This document shows positions 36,003-45,033 of a stretch of DNA of 64,000 bases, in pieces. A program made the position numbers and the translations under genes. The first letter of the stretch is position 1. Each line of letters begins with the position of its first letter. The DNA comes from Kiloniella spongiae (GTDB lineage Bacteria; Pseudomonadota; Alphaproteobacteria; Kiloniellales; Kiloniellaceae): NCBI RefSeq assembly GCF_001026905.1, contig NZ_LAQL01000009.1:1-64000 (forward strand). The letters are read 5' to 3'. The notes beneath the pieces were generated by a model that searched no databases, was not told the DNA's origin, and saw only the letters and a program-made list of their open reading frames with translations.

Positions 36003-36716
36003 ATGTCCCTGCAAAGTACATCACACGAGAATAAAGTTGTCCTGATTACCGGTGCAACCAGCGGTATTGGACTGGCAACAGTCGAAAAACTCAAAGATGT
36101 TGGCTACCGTCCAGTTTTAACCGGACGCAATCCTGACAAAGTCAAATCTTGTGCCGAAAAATTAAACATCCCCGGCTATCAACTGAATGTTGCAAATGAA
36201 AAAGATTGCGCACGAGTTGTTGCAGCCGTTGAACAAGATGTCGGGCCAATTTGGGGGCTCATTAACAACGCGGGCATTTGGCTGGAGGGTGCTTTTGAAG
36301 ACTATAGCGCTGCTGATATCCGTGCCGTTATGGAGACCAATACTCTTGGCACCATGTTTATGACCCACGCCGTGCTACCCAACATGATAAACCGCAAATC
36401 AGGCGCAATTATCAATGTTGTTTCCACTGGTGCCCTCTATTGTCGCAAATCCATTTCCGTCTATGCCGGAAGCAAATGGGCCATCCGAGGATTTACCGGA
36501 TGCATGGAAGTTGAATGCGCGCCGAAAGGTGTTCGCGTTATGGGGTTTTATCCGGGAAAAGTTGACACCAATATGTATTCAACTGCGGGAATAGACAGAG
36601 ATTTGGAAGTTGCAATGACACCCACTGACGCCGCCAGTATGATCGAACGCATGCTAACAGACGAGAAAATTCTGTGGGGGCATGTATCTGGGCGTAGTAT
36701 TAATGACTATATGTAA
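36003..36716 (+). CDS. Short-chain dehydrogenase/reductase
   Basis: A 237-aa classical SDR with TGATSGIG (cofactor loop), NNAG, and the catalytic Y-x3-K in SVYAGSKWAIRGF. The arginine after TG (LTGRNPDK) suggests NADP preference. It lies 3' of the catabolic cluster, divergent from the flavodoxin-like gene, and ends at a bidirectional terminator. Substrate unknown. Confidence 0.91.
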   Translation: MSLQSTSHENKVVLITGATSGIGLATVEKLKDVGYRPVLTGRNPDKVKSCAEKLNIPGYQLNVANEKDCARVVAAVEQDVGPIWGLINNAGIWLEGAFEDYSAADIRAVMETNTLGTMFMTHAVLPNMINRKSGAIINVVSTGALYCRKSISVYAGSKWAIRGFTGCMEVECAPKGVRVMGFYPGKVDTNMYSTAGIDRDLEVAMTPTDAASMIERMLTDEKILWGHVSGRSINDYM

Positions 36717-36735
36717 AACCGATATTCTCCATTAC

Positions 36736-36771
36736 AAAAAAGGCCTCGAAATCATTTTCGAGGCCTTTTTT
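36736..36771. terminator. Bidirectional rho-independent terminator
   Basis: An 11-bp perfect stem (AGGCCTCGAAA at 36741-36751 and its complement at 36756-36766) with a 4-nt loop, flanked by A5 and T5 runs. It serves both the SDR gene and the convergent phn operon, which stops at 36792. Confidence 0.92.
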
Positions 36772-36791
36772 GTCTCACCAGTTTAGCTTGA

Positions 36792-37610
36792 TTAGATAAT
36801 CGCAGCACGTACTTTTGCTGAGACCATTTCACTAAGGATCACAGCAGCAAAGATAACCAGCAAAATTAAAGACACCTGTGGCCACGCCAGAACATCAATC
36901 GATGCTTTCAATTGTAACCCAATTCCTCCAGCACCGACATAACCAAGCACCGTAGATTCACGAATATTGATATCCCAACGGAAAACAGAAATACCCGCAA
37001 AAGATGGCATAATCTGGGGTACAATTCCATAGGCAATAACCTGCCATCTGCTCGCTCCTGTTGCTTTTATTGCTTCAACCTGCTTTTCATCAATTTCTTC
37101 GATCGCCTCGTACAACAACTTGGCGCAAAATCCAATGGATCGAACAGCAATGGCAATAGTTCCAGCGAAAATTCCAGGACCGATAATCGCCACCAACAAC
37201 AAGGCCCAGATCAGCGAATTGATTGAGCGCGTGGATACGATGATCAGCAATGCTGGCCAGCGACAGAAAATATGATGTGGTGTCGTATTCCTTGCGGCCA
37301 TAAAGGCAATAGGCACCGCGATAATCAAGGACAGAACAGTTCCAATCGTCGCAATATTAATTGTGTCCCAAAGCGGTTTCCATAGTTCATTGATATAGGG
37401 CCACTTGGGCGGCATTGCCCGCCCGCCAATATCCCCAGCAATACGCGGAGCATCCAAAACAAAGAACCAGGTTGTGGCTTCTGAAATTGTTTGCCAGCAA
37501 TACATGATTACAGTTACTGCGACAAAATACACAAACCACCGTGTTAACTGTGTATTCCTGTCTCGAACAGCCCAGATTTTCTGACTGTTTTTATCGATAG
37601 ATATAGCCAT
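36792..37610 (-). CDS. phnE: Phosphonate-type ABC transporter permease PhnE (second copy)
   Basis: A 272-aa inner-membrane permease with six helices and the cytoplasmic EAA loop that contacts PhnC ([20 protein letters not shown]). The last-helix segment STVLGYVGAGGIGLQL is typical of PhnE. It shares one base with the preceding permease gene, indicating tight coupling and probably a PhnE heterodimer. It is the distal gene of the operon and ends at the bidirectional terminator. Confidence 0.93.
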   Translation of the reverse strand: MAISIDKNSQKIWAVRDRNTQLTRWFVYFVAVTVIMYCWQTISEATTWFFVLDAPRIAGDIGGRAMPPKWPYINELWKPLWDTINIATIGTVLSLIIAVPIAFMAARNTTPHHIFCRWPALLIIVSTRSINSLIWALLLVAIIGPGIFAGTIAIAVRSIGFCAKLLYEAIEEIDEKQVEAIKATGASRWQVIAYGIVPQIMPSFAGISVFRWDINIRESTVLGYVGAGGIGLQLKASIDVLAWPQVSLILLVIFAAVILSEMVSAKVRAAII

Positions 37611-38416
37611 TATTGTAACCTCGCCCGAATAATGCCCGAGAGATATTCAAGGAGCATAACAATGACAATAATCATAATGATAATAGCCGATGCCGTATCA
37701 AATTCGTAACGATCGAACGCAGTATTCAGTGTCGCACCAATTCCTCCGGCACCGACAAGACCAAGAATCGCAGATTCACGGAAATTAATATCCAATCTGT
37801 ACATCGACAACCCAATCAGCCGTGGCATGACTTGTGGCTGAATGCCATAGGTCACCCATTGCCACCAGCTTGCCCCTGTCGCTTTGATTGCCTCGGCCTG
37901 TGATCGATCGGTATCTTCGATATCTTCCGCAAGCAACTTGGCTAGAAAACCAATCGTAGCAAAAGACAAAGTCACAAACCCGGCAAAAGGACCAAAACCA
38001 AAAATTGCGACCAAAATAATCGCGACAATAATTTCATGCAATGCACGGGAAATCGCAATAATTCCCCGACAGACAAGATAGACGGGTAAAGGCGCGATAT
38101 TTCGTGCCGCACCAAGGCCGATAGGAATCGAAATCAGAATACCGCAAGCTGTCGACGTTATCGTCATGATGGCAGATTCAGTCATGCCATCAATAATATC
38201 GGACTTTCTACTTAAAAAATCCGGCTTAGCAAAAGCAAGAATGAATTGCCAACCACGGTCCAGTCCTTCGTAGACGCGTGCCCATTTTACGTCAAACGAT
38301 CCAAACGCCAGTGCGAGATAAATCAAGCACCCGAAAATCAATACCCAACGCATCAGGGAATTTTTGATCATCGGTGGCTTTCGCCATTTCCGCGAAGCAG
38401 TCATAGAAGTGCTCAT
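37610..38416 (-). CDS. phnE: Phosphonate-type ABC transporter permease PhnE (first copy)
   Basis: A 268-aa permease with six helices. The EAA loop ([20 protein letters not shown]) and the [16 protein letters not shown] segment closely parallel the second copy, so the two arose by duplication. The start overlaps the end of phnC by 4 bp. With PhnC and PhnD it forms a complete importer; no C-P lyase, phosphonatase or phosphite dehydrogenase gene is in the window, so phosphonate is the family default and not proved. Confidence 0.93.
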   Translation of the reverse strand: MSTSMTASRKWRKPPMIKNSLMRWVLIFGCLIYLALAFGSFDVKWARVYEGLDRGWQFILAFAKPDFLSRKSDIIDGMTESAIMTITSTACGILISIPIGLGAARNIAPLPVYLVCRGIIAISRALHEIIVAIILVAIFGFGPFAGFVTLSFATIGFLAKLLAEDIEDTDRSQAEAIKATGASWWQWVTYGIQPQVMPRLIGLSMYRLDINFRESAILGLVGAGGIGATLNTAFDRYEFDTASAIIIMIIVIVMLLEYLSGIIRARLQ

Positions 38417-39213
38417 GCAACACCCCCCTGTTCTGCCTCATCATCCTCGTTTATCGTTTCGATGGTTGCTTCCCAGTCTTCTTCACCGTAAATTTCGGTC
38501 AAGGTCTCTGGCTTAAGTTGATCAGGAGGACCATCATAAACGATCTCTCCAAAGCGTAAGCCAATAACCCGCTGAACAAACATCTGCGCCAAAGCAACAT
38601 CGTGAATGTTAATAATCGCCGCGAGATCACGTTCGGCACATAGTTCACAGATTAATCGCATAATCTGGCGCGATGTCTTTGGGTCAAGAGAGGCTGTCGG
38701 CTCATCTACGAGCAACAACTCAGGATCTTGAATCAACGCACGCGCAATGCCAACACGTTGTCGCTGACCACCCGATAGCTCATCTGCACGCTTGTCTGCC
38801 ATATGATCTAAACCAACCCGCTCTAACAAACGGAAAGCTTCATCAACATCGCTTTGCGGATATTTACGGAGAAAAGAACGCCAGAAACCAACGTACCCCA
38901 AACGCCCGGAAAGAACATTCTCCATTACAGTCAGACGCTCAACCAAAGCATATTCCTGGAAAATCATTCCCATGCGACGTCTTGCTTGACGCAATGCGCT
39001 GGAACCGAGTTTTGTCAACTCTTTACCATTGAGCGTAACACTGCCCGATGTAGGCTCTACCAATCGGTTTATACAGCGGATCAAAGTGCTTTTCCCTGCA
39101 CCGGACGGCCCGATTAACGCAACAACCTGTCCCTTGGGGATCTCAAGCTCCACACTCTTGAGGGCCATATCACCCGTTGCATACTGCTTGGTAAGTTTAT
39201 TCAGGTGTAACAT
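38413..39213 (-). CDS. phnC: Phosphonate-type ABC transporter ATPase PhnC
   Basis: A 266-aa ABC ATPase with Walker [10 protein letters not shown] (35-43), the signature [15 protein letters not shown], Walker [13 protein letters not shown] and the switch His in INIHDVAL. The sequence LLEV-type RCINRL and [11 protein letters not shown] loops match PhnC. It energises uptake by PhnD-PhnE. An intergenic hairpin separates it from phnD, which would let binding protein exceed the membrane parts. Confidence 0.95.
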   Translation of the reverse strand: MLHLNKLTKQYATGDMALKSVELEIPKGQVVALIGPSGAGKSTLIRCINRLVEPTSGSVTLNGKELTKLGSSALRQARRRMGMIFQEYALVERLTVMENVLSGRLGYVGFWRSFLRKYPQSDVDEAFRLLERVGLDHMADKRADELSGGQRQRVGIARALIQDPELLLVDEPTASLDPKTSRQIMRLICELCAERDLAAIINIHDVALAQMFVQRVIGLRFGEIVYDGPPDQLKPETLTEIYGEEDWEATIETINEDDEAEQGGVA

Positions 39214-39241
39214 GCTATTTACCTGTCATATCAATAACACA

Positions 39242-39265
39242 CCCGACACCTTGAAAGGTGTCGGG
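39242..39265 (-). promoter_or_regulatory. Intergenic hairpin between phnD and phnC
   Basis: CCCGACACC (39242-39250) and GGTGTCGGG (39257-39265) form a perfect 9-bp stem with a 6-nt loop, in the 79-bp gap after the phnD stop. On the minus strand no U-run follows, so it looks more like a 3' stabiliser or partial terminator than a full stop. Confidence 0.65.
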
Positions 39266-39292
39266 CTGTTGTAAAAAATTCAAATATTATTG

Positions 39293-40270
39293 TTACTTAC
39301 AGGCGTAAGAAACATTGTTAGCCGCATCAATTTTACGGATAACATCCCAGAATTTTTTATAGGTCATTGGTAGAAACTGGCTTTCTTTGGATTTCTTAAA
39401 CTCTCTTTCCAAAGATGTCCCTGCCCATTCAAAACTAAAGAACGCATCTTTAATTTTGTCCTGCAGTTCCGGCTTCAGATTATAAGCCACCCCAAAACCT
39501 GTTGTCGGGAATGTCTGTGATTTGTAAATCGTTTTAACCTGATCTTCCTTAATCACATCCCGTGAAATCATACGGAACTTCACCGAGTTTGCGATCGAAG
39601 CAGCAATATAATCCTTATTGGCAACACCAAGGATAGAGTTATCGTGTTTTCCAGAGAAAGTCGCTTCGAAATCACGATCTTTTTCCATATCAAAGTCAGC
39701 TTTTAGAATAGCTGAAGGCGCTTTAAATCCAGAATTTGATGTGGGTGAAGTAAAGGCCAACGCTTTGCCTTTTAAATCCTGAACCTTTTCAACACCACTA
39801 CCCGGGTATGTAATGATTTCCATTTCATACCCAAAACTGCCGTCTTCCCGTGCCATAATAGTAAAAGGACTGAAACCGGCACAGTTCACAGCTAGAGGAT
39901 TAGATCCAGTGTTAAAGCCCGCGATATGAAGCCGTCCCGACCGCATCGCTTCGATTTGGGCCGCATTTGACTGGACTGGAAAGAAAACAACATCTTTCCC
40001 GGTTTTTGCTTCCAGATAATCAAGAAAATCAGACCAAGCTTCTTTATAAACGGCAGGATCTTCGACAGGTGTGTATGCAAAAATTAATGTGTCCGGATCC
40101 AGTTGCTTTGCCGGATCTGTCGGTGTGTCGGCAATCATATCGCCGTCAACGTCACAAAACCGCGTATCCAAGTCACCGCGAGCACAGTCCTGAGCCGTCG
40201 CGCTTGATACGTTTAGAGAAAGACAGGCCAGTACACTGGCGCAACCAAAAAGAATGTCCCGAAGTTTCAT
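39293..40270 (-). CDS. phnD: Phosphonate-type ABC transporter substrate-binding protein PhnD
   Basis: A protein of 325 aa from the ATG at 40270; a perfect GGGAGG five bases upstream favours it over the longer ORF. The signal peptide (MKLRDILFGCASVLACLSL..ATA) exports it to the periplasm. The binding-protein core is seen in FAYTPVEDPAVYKEAWSD, VFFPVQSNAAQIEAMRSG and AFTSPTSNSGFKAP, the last carrying the oxyanion-binding Thr/Ser. Four cysteines may form disulfides. First gene of the phnD-phnC-phnE-phnE operon. Confidence 0.93.
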   Translation of the reverse strand: MKLRDILFGCASVLACLSLNVSSATAQDCARGDLDTRFCDVDGDMIADTPTDPAKQLDPDTLIFAYTPVEDPAVYKEAWSDFLDYLEAKTGKDVVFFPVQSNAAQIEAMRSGRLHIAGFNTGSNPLAVNCAGFSPFTIMAREDGSFGYEMEIITYPGSGVEKVQDLKGKALAFTSPTSNSGFKAPSAILKADFDMEKDRDFEATFSGKHDNSILGVANKDYIAASIANSVKFRMISRDVIKEDQVKTIYKSQTFPTTGFGVAYNLKPELQDKIKDAFFSFEWAGTSLEREFKKSKESQFLPMTYKKFWDVIRKIDAANNVSYACK

Positions 40271-40398
40271 CAATACCTCCCATAGTATTGTATCGCCCAT
40301 TGGTTATTTTTGTAAGAGCATGTGCAACATCAGAACACGCTCTTGTGAGGTGACTTAATTGAAGATGAGTTTATTTTTCTTTTTTCTCATCCAATAGT

Positions 40399-40431
40399 TT
40401 CAATTGAAGCACACTATACTTTCATTTGAAA
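40399..40431. promoter_or_regulatory. Two tandem TTTCA-N2-TGAA inverted repeats upstream of phnD
   Basis: TTTCAATTGAAG (centre near 40403) and TTTCATTTGAAA (centre near 40425) are two copies of the same palindrome spaced 22 bp, two helical turns. A third, weaker copy, CTTAATTGAAG, lies at 40354-40364. They fall in the 353-bp gap before phnD. They do not match the Pho-box repeat. The cognate regulator is unknown. Confidence 0.5.
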
Positions 40432-40502
40432 CATGGTTTTCATAAAAAATATAAATCTTAATCTTCCAATAGCTCAAGTCCGCGCGAAATGACTCCTATT
40501 GA

Positions 40503-40518
40503 ACCAATACTTATTGGT
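40503..40518. promoter_or_regulatory. Palindrome ACCAATA-CT-TATTGGT
   Basis: A 16-bp inverted repeat with perfect 7-bp arms and a 2-bp centre, about 230 bp upstream of the phnD start and just beyond the globin remnant. It could be an operator for phnD or a relic belonging to the globin locus. Between 40271 and 40623 I see no coding sequence apart from these sites. Confidence 0.4.
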
Positions 40519-40623
40519 GGACGGAGCAGTGTCAGGCATGCCGCTTGTCCATAAAAAGAAAAGCTTGTGACATTAGAGCTTTAAATTCATGTTTCACGGG
40601 TTCTTCCCTTGCCGCCGTCATCA

Positions 40624-41007
40624 TTACTTAGGCAAGAACCGTATAAGCAGCCACCCACGATTTTTTGACTTCCGGGGTAAAATCACTCCCCGGCCCTTTT
40701 CCAACGTCGAGATCAAGGCCTCACCAACTGTCTTATCGTCGGAATCCTTTACATCATAACTTATGTTTTTCACCCCAAGCTTCTGCGCAACTGGGATTAT
40801 TTTTTTAAGACTATTCAATCCAGAGACTACTGTTGCCAATGCAACTATAAGCTTTTTACCTTGATTCTTCAGATTAAATTTAAACTGTTTTTTAAGAGAA
40901 GGATCGTGCTCAAAAAGCCGTTTATAAAAGAGTTATGCAGCCTGTTCTTTTATTTTCGCGACTTGTTTAAAAGCCCTTTGAATCTCGATAATTTCAGAAT
41001 TTTCCAT
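40624..41007 (-). pseudogene. Decayed bacterial globin gene
   Basis: Reading from the ATG at 41007 gives MENSEIIEIQRAFKQVAKIKEQAA, then an in-frame TAA (40933-40935), then LFYKRLFEHDPSLKKQF, QGKKLIVALATVVSGL and DDKTVGEALISTLEKG. That is the single-domain bacterial haemoglobin pattern, where the stop replaces a residue before IFY.RLFE-DPSL. A 1-nt deletion near 40687 moves the frame to SDFTPEVKKSWVAAYTVLA, the expected G/H-helix end, closed by another stop at 40628-40630. The proximal-His position (normally R-R-H-x-x-Y) reads V-K-N-I-S-Y. Three disruptions plus loss of the haem ligand make this a pseudogene. Confidence 0.82.
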
Positions 41008-41098
41008 GAGTATTTACCCTGTAAAACACTTCAAAGGCTTAGAATTTACTTTTAAAAACAAATGAATGATCAAGCCCTCCCAAAACATTTCATTCACA

Positions 41099-41138
41099 TT
41101 TTAAACATCGCCTCAACATTTTACGCCGATGTTTAAAA
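41099..41138. promoter_or_regulatory. 12-bp inverted repeat upstream of the chemosensory operon
   Basis: TTTTAAACATCG (41099-41110) and CGATGTTTAAAA (41127-41138) are perfect arms around 16 bp. It lies about 170 bp before the first operon gene in a 303-bp gap with no coding sequence. No T-run follows on either strand, so a regulatory site or structured leader is more likely than a terminator. Confidence 0.45.
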
Positions 41139-41310
41139 ATTTAGTAAAAAATACAATAAAGACAAAACATCTCAGCCAATTTCACAAACACGCTTAAGGG
41201 CTTATTAATGAATCGAGACCACACTCATAGAATGCATTTAGTACAGGTGTGCATATTTTCATTAGTGCGGTTTGAAATTGTTTCCTTACTTCAGGAGGTA
41301 TTTCAGGACT

Positions 41311-41607
41311 ATGAAATTGGAAGTATCCGACCAAACGGCAACAATCGAATTAGCGCCTAGTTTGGATATATTTGTTGCAGAGGAGTTGCTCGCCTTATTT
41401 GTCGATGCCGACAATAAAAGCCTCGACCTGAACATTAATGCTGGAGGTGTGGAAAAAGCCTCCACCGCATGCCTACAGATTATTCATTCCGCTGCTGTCA
41501 GTTGCATAGAAGCAGATCGTACTTTTCAGATCACAGAAGCTTCTGATGTCCTGGTTACAGCCTTTAAAGATCTGGGCCTTTATTCAAAAATCACCATGCG
41601 GAGCTAG
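41311..41607 (+). CDS. STAS-domain protein, first gene of the che operon
   Basis: About 98 aa from the ATG at 41311; AGGAGG lies 12 bases upstream and AGGA closer. The STAS fold is recognised from LEVSDQTATIELAPSLDI and the helix following strand 3, LNINAGGVEKASTACLQII. The usual phosphorylatable Ser position is occupied by S51-T52. STAS proteins head many che operons of the F7 type in other proteobacteria. It may be a partner-switch antagonist for the HATPase encoded at the far end. It lies 6 bp before cheY. Confidence 0.8.
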   Translation: MKLEVSDQTATIELAPSLDIFVAEELLALFVDADNKSLDLNINAGGVEKASTACLQIIHSAAVSCIEADRTFQITEASDVLVTAFKDLGLYSKITMRS

Positions 41608-41613
41608 AAAAAT

Positions 41614-41979
41614 ATGGGGTTAAAAGTTTTAACAGTAGATGATTCAAAAACAATGCGAGACATGGTCTCTTTCACTCTCAAAGGTGCCGGACACAATGTA
41701 ATTGAAGCGTCAGACGGTTGTGAAGCCCTTCGTGTCCTTGGTGGTGATCGTGTTGATTTGGTCATAACAGACGTAAACATGCCTAACATGGATGGTCTGA
41801 CTCTCTGCAAAGAAATTCGATCCAACCCAACGCATAGACTGACACCGATCTTGGTTTTGACGACAGAATCAGATGGTAACAAGAAAAACGAAGGACGAAG
41901 TGTCGGGGCAACAGGTTGGATTGTGAAACCGTTTAATCCCGAAAAATTGCTTCAGGTAGTCAATAAGGTTTGTCCATAA
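41614..41979 (+). CDS. cheY: Chemotaxis response regulator CheY
   Basis: A 121-aa single receiver domain with the acidic pair D9-D10, phosphoacceptor D53 (TDVNMP), switch T83 and K105 (VKPF), so it is phosphorylation-competent. It lies directly before cheA and is the expected target of CheA. Whether it addresses the flagellar motor or another output is not told by sequence. Confidence 0.94.
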   Translation: MGLKVLTVDDSKTMRDMVSFTLKGAGHNVIEASDGCEALRVLGGDRVDLVITDVNMPNMDGLTLCKEIRSNPTHRLTPILVLTTESDGNKKNEGRSVGATGWIVKPFNPEKLLQVVNKVCP

Positions 41980-42091
41980 AGCAGATAAATGGGTGGCTCG
42001 TACCACCCATCTAGAATCCTGGAATAGAGTTTGGTACAGGACGCTGTCATATAATCGCCGATCTACGATGTTGTCGTAAAAAGGGGGAAAA

Positions 42092-44335
42092 GTGAGTACC
42101 AACGATTTCGACCTTGATCAGTTCAAAGCAACTTATTTCGAAGAATGTGCTGAACTGCTTATAGATGCAGAAACAAGACTTGCCGACCTACAACACAACC
42201 CAGAGAATGTTGACGCAGAAGATTTAAATGCGATCTTTCGTGTTGTCCATTCTGTAAAGGGTGGTGCCGGTGCATTTAGTTTCGATCAACTCGTTGGTTT
42301 TGCGCATATATACGAAGCCCTTCTTGATAAAATGCGTCAAGGTGAAATCCAAATTACCGAAGACATCGTCACATTATTGCTTTCCGCCAATGATATCCTG
42401 ACAAACCTTATTCAGGCAGCACAAAACGGCATTACTGTGCCGGAAGACGATTTTATCGACATCAAAAATAAACTGAACCTGCTTGCATTTGATCAACCCA
42501 TAAGTTCTTCGGTCGAGGAAGATGCGACAGAGATCACAACGCCTGAAGAAAAAAGCGCAAAAAAATATATCATTTCGTTCACCCCTAAACCCGAACTCCT
42601 GCAACATGCGAACGAACCTCTTCTTCTTGCTCGCGAAATGAAAGCACTTGGTGAGCTCACAACCATCGTCAACACTGATCGCTTGCCTTCCATCCAAAAA
42701 ATTATCTCCGATGAAGCTTACTTTTCCTGGGTTTTCGAGTTGGTCTCCGATTGCAGCCTTACAGACGTGGAAGAGGTATTCGAATTCGTCACAGAAGATT
42801 GCGATCTGGAAATAAAAATAGACGGCGATCCGAAAAAAGAAGAAATCTCTTCGCAATCAACATCATCTGAATCCACAGAAAACAGCGACGAAAAATCACT
42901 GGAAACAACAAAAAAACAAGCTGTTGAGGCAATGCAAGCGCCGACAATTCCAACATCAGTACCAGCAAAACCAACTCCGGCAGGGAATAATCAGACTTCT
43001 CAACGCGTCTCTTCCATCCGGGTAGAACTGGATCGAGTAGACCGACTGGTGAACATGGTTGGCGAACTCGTCATTACCCAAGCAATGTTGCGCCAACAAG
43101 TTGACAATCTTCCCTCGGAACTAGCTGCCTTTATGGCCAAAGGCTTTGAAGATCTTGGGATGCATACACGGGAAATTCAGGAATCAGTCATGGCTGTCCG
43201 TATGCAGCCCGTCAAATCCGTTTTTGCTCGTATTCCAAGATTAGTACGGGAACTTGCCTCAAAACTCGGCAAAAAAGTAGAACTCGAAACATCTGGGGAA
43301 CACACAGAAGTTGATAAAACAGTTATAGAACAACTTTCTGATCCTTTAACTCATATGATCCGTAACTCGCTTGATCACGGGATTGAAGAAACGCCTGAAG
43401 ATCGGAAGACTGTCGGAAAACCAGAGCTCGCAACTGTCACCCTATCCGCAGAACATCGATCAGGGCGCATTCATATTATCGTGACGGATGATGGCCGTGG
43501 CATCAACCGTGAGCGGGTCAGGTCCAAAGCAATAGAAAAAGGCATTATCAATGCAGACGAAAACCTTACTGACGAAGCCATTGATGACCTGATATTCAGT
43601 CCCGGATTTTCAACAGCAGAAGAAGTGACCGACGTCTCAGGTCGAGGTGTTGGCATGGATGTTGTTCGTCGAAACATCAGTAATCTTGGGGGCCGCATTT
43701 CTGTTCACTCTACGCCAGGCAAGGGAACCAAGTTTGTTATGTCCCTGCCCCTTACCCTTGCCGTTTTGGATGGGATGGTTGTTGCCGTGGGTAGAGAGAA
43801 ATTCATTATCTCACTTACATCTATTATCGAAAGCTTGCGTCCGGCAAAAGCAGAACTTCACAGGCTTTCGAATGGAGCGAATGTTGTTTCCTTACGTGGG
43901 GAATACATTCGATTAATTAAACTGCATCAGCTGTTCAATATCCCTGGTGCCCGCAAAGATCCAAGCAAAGCCCTCGTTGTTGTTGTTGAAATCGAAGGCG
44001 GGAAACAAGTTGGTATTTTGGTCGATGAACTACTTGGCCAACAACAGGTTGTCATCAAGAGTCTTGAAGAGAATTATGACCCGGTCGACGGTATTTCCGC
44101 AGCAACGATTCTGGGTAACGGGATGGTTGCCCTTATCCTTGATGTGGATGGCCTTGATGCTATGGCACGGCAAGTAAACCATCGATCTGATCCAAGTGAT
44201 CTTGAAGATACGGATACGGTACTTCTCTCAGAGAATTCGAAATCATTAACTCACCCCCCTGATCTAGCTGAAAAAGAGATCGACAATCCTCTGTCAAATG
44301 AAACTCAAGATCTTGAAGTAATGGAGCAAAATTAA
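42092..44335 (+). CDS. cheA: Chemotaxis histidine kinase CheA
   Basis: A 747-aa cytoplasmic kinase from a GTG at 42092, with GGGGGAAAA upstream. Order of domains: Hpt (P1) with the phosphorylated H53 in HSVKGGAG; a P2-like domain at about 165-250; an acidic/Ser-rich linker; P3 dimerisation (SSIRVELDRVDRLVNMVGELVITQ); P4 ATPase with MIRNSLDHGIE, DDGRGI and GRGVGMDVVRRN; and P5 CheW-like from about 615. All catalytic boxes are intact. Its stop overlaps the cheW start (one shared base), so translation is coupled. Confidence 0.97.
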   Translation: MSTNDFDLDQFKATYFEECAELLIDAETRLADLQHNPENVDAEDLNAIFRVVHSVKGGAGAFSFDQLVGFAHIYEALLDKMRQGEIQITEDIVTLLLSANDILTNLIQAAQNGITVPEDDFIDIKNKLNLLAFDQPISSSVEEDATEITTPEEKSAKKYIISFTPKPELLQHANEPLLLAREMKALGELTTIVNTDRLPSIQKIISDEAYFSWVFELVSDCSLTDVEEVFEFVTEDCDLEIKIDGDPKKEEISSQSTSSESTENSDEKSLETTKKQAVEAMQAPTIPTSVPAKPTPAGNNQTSQRVSSIRVELDRVDRLVNMVGELVITQAMLRQQVDNLPSELAAFMAKGFEDLGMHTREIQESVMAVRMQPVKSVFARIPRLVRELASKLGKKVELETSGEHTEVDKTVIEQLSDPLTHMIRNSLDHGIEETPEDRKTVGKPELATVTLSAEHRSGRIHIIVTDDGRGINRERVRSKAIEKGIINADENLTDEAIDDLIFSPGFSTAEEVTDVSGRGVGMDVVRRNISNLGGRISVHSTPGKGTKFVMSLPLTLAVLDGMVVAVGREKFIISLTSIIESLRPAKAELHRLSNGANVVSLRGEYIRLIKLHQLFNIPGARKDPSKALVVVVEIEGGKQVGILVDELLGQQQVVIKSLEENYDPVDGISAATILGNGMVALILDVDGLDAMARQVNHRSDPSDLEDTDTVLLSENSKSLTHPPDLAEKEIDNPLSNETQDLEVMEQN

Positions 44336-44913
44336 TGGAAAGTAACAGCCTCGTTGCCCAAGAAAATAAAGCTGTCGCACCAATATCAGACGCAAAGCCG
44401 CAAAACGTAAATGCTGACGGAACCGGACTTGCTCTGGCCGAGAGTTCAGGACAGGAGCAATACATCACCTTTACTGTCGGAGAACAGGAATACGGTGTGG
44501 ATATTATGTCTGTTCGAGAGATCAAGGGATGGGTGGAGACAACTCTTTTACCCAACACACCGGATTATATGCGCGGCGTCTTAAATCTTCGTGGCGTTAT
44601 TGTCCCCATTTTTGATCTTAGATGCCGTTTCGGACTTGGAGAAACAGAGGCAACAAACCTGCATGTCATTGTGATCATTGCCGTAAAAGAGCGGATGGTC
44701 GGTATTCTTGTTGACACCGTCTCGGACATTCTAACGGTATCAAATTCCGATATCAGAGACGTTCCCAAAATGGAAACACTGATCGAGGAAGAATATTTGT
44801 CTGGATTAGTAACAATCGAAGAGCGAATGGTTGCTTTACTCAATCAAGAAAAACTTTTCGACACCCAAATCATAGAAAAAGGGATCTCAGTCGGTCTGAC
44901 TGAAGAAACCTGA
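44335..44913 (+). CDS. cheW: Chemotaxis coupling protein CheW
   Basis: A 192-aa CheW. A flexible 35-residue N-terminus precedes the beta-barrel core: QYITFTVGEQEYGVDIMSVREIKGW, MRGVLNLRGVIVPIFDLR, then VGILVDTVSDILTV. It links CheA to the MCPs. It starts on the last base of cheA. An intergenic stretch of 120 bp follows before the first MCP. Confidence 0.96.
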   Translation: MESNSLVAQENKAVAPISDAKPQNVNADGTGLALAESSGQEQYITFTVGEQEYGVDIMSVREIKGWVETTLLPNTPDYMRGVLNLRGVIVPIFDLRCRFGLGETEATNLHVIVIIAVKERMVGILVDTVSDILTVSNSDIRDVPKMETLIEEEYLSGLVTIEERMVALLNQEKLFDTQIIEKGISVGLTEET

Positions 44914-45033
44914 ATTTTTAAAGCTTACAAAAAAGTTGTGTGATGCCGCCAAAAACCACAACTAAAGAAAGAATTTTTCGTAAAATAAAATCCTATAAGT
45001 AACAAGTATAGAAGTCTAGACGGAGAGATACAG

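Noticed and set aside
40861-41055. A 64-aa + strand ORF
   Set aside because: It is antisense to the globin remnant, and its hydrophobic/Lys-Phe-rich sequence is the mirror of AT-rich globin codons.
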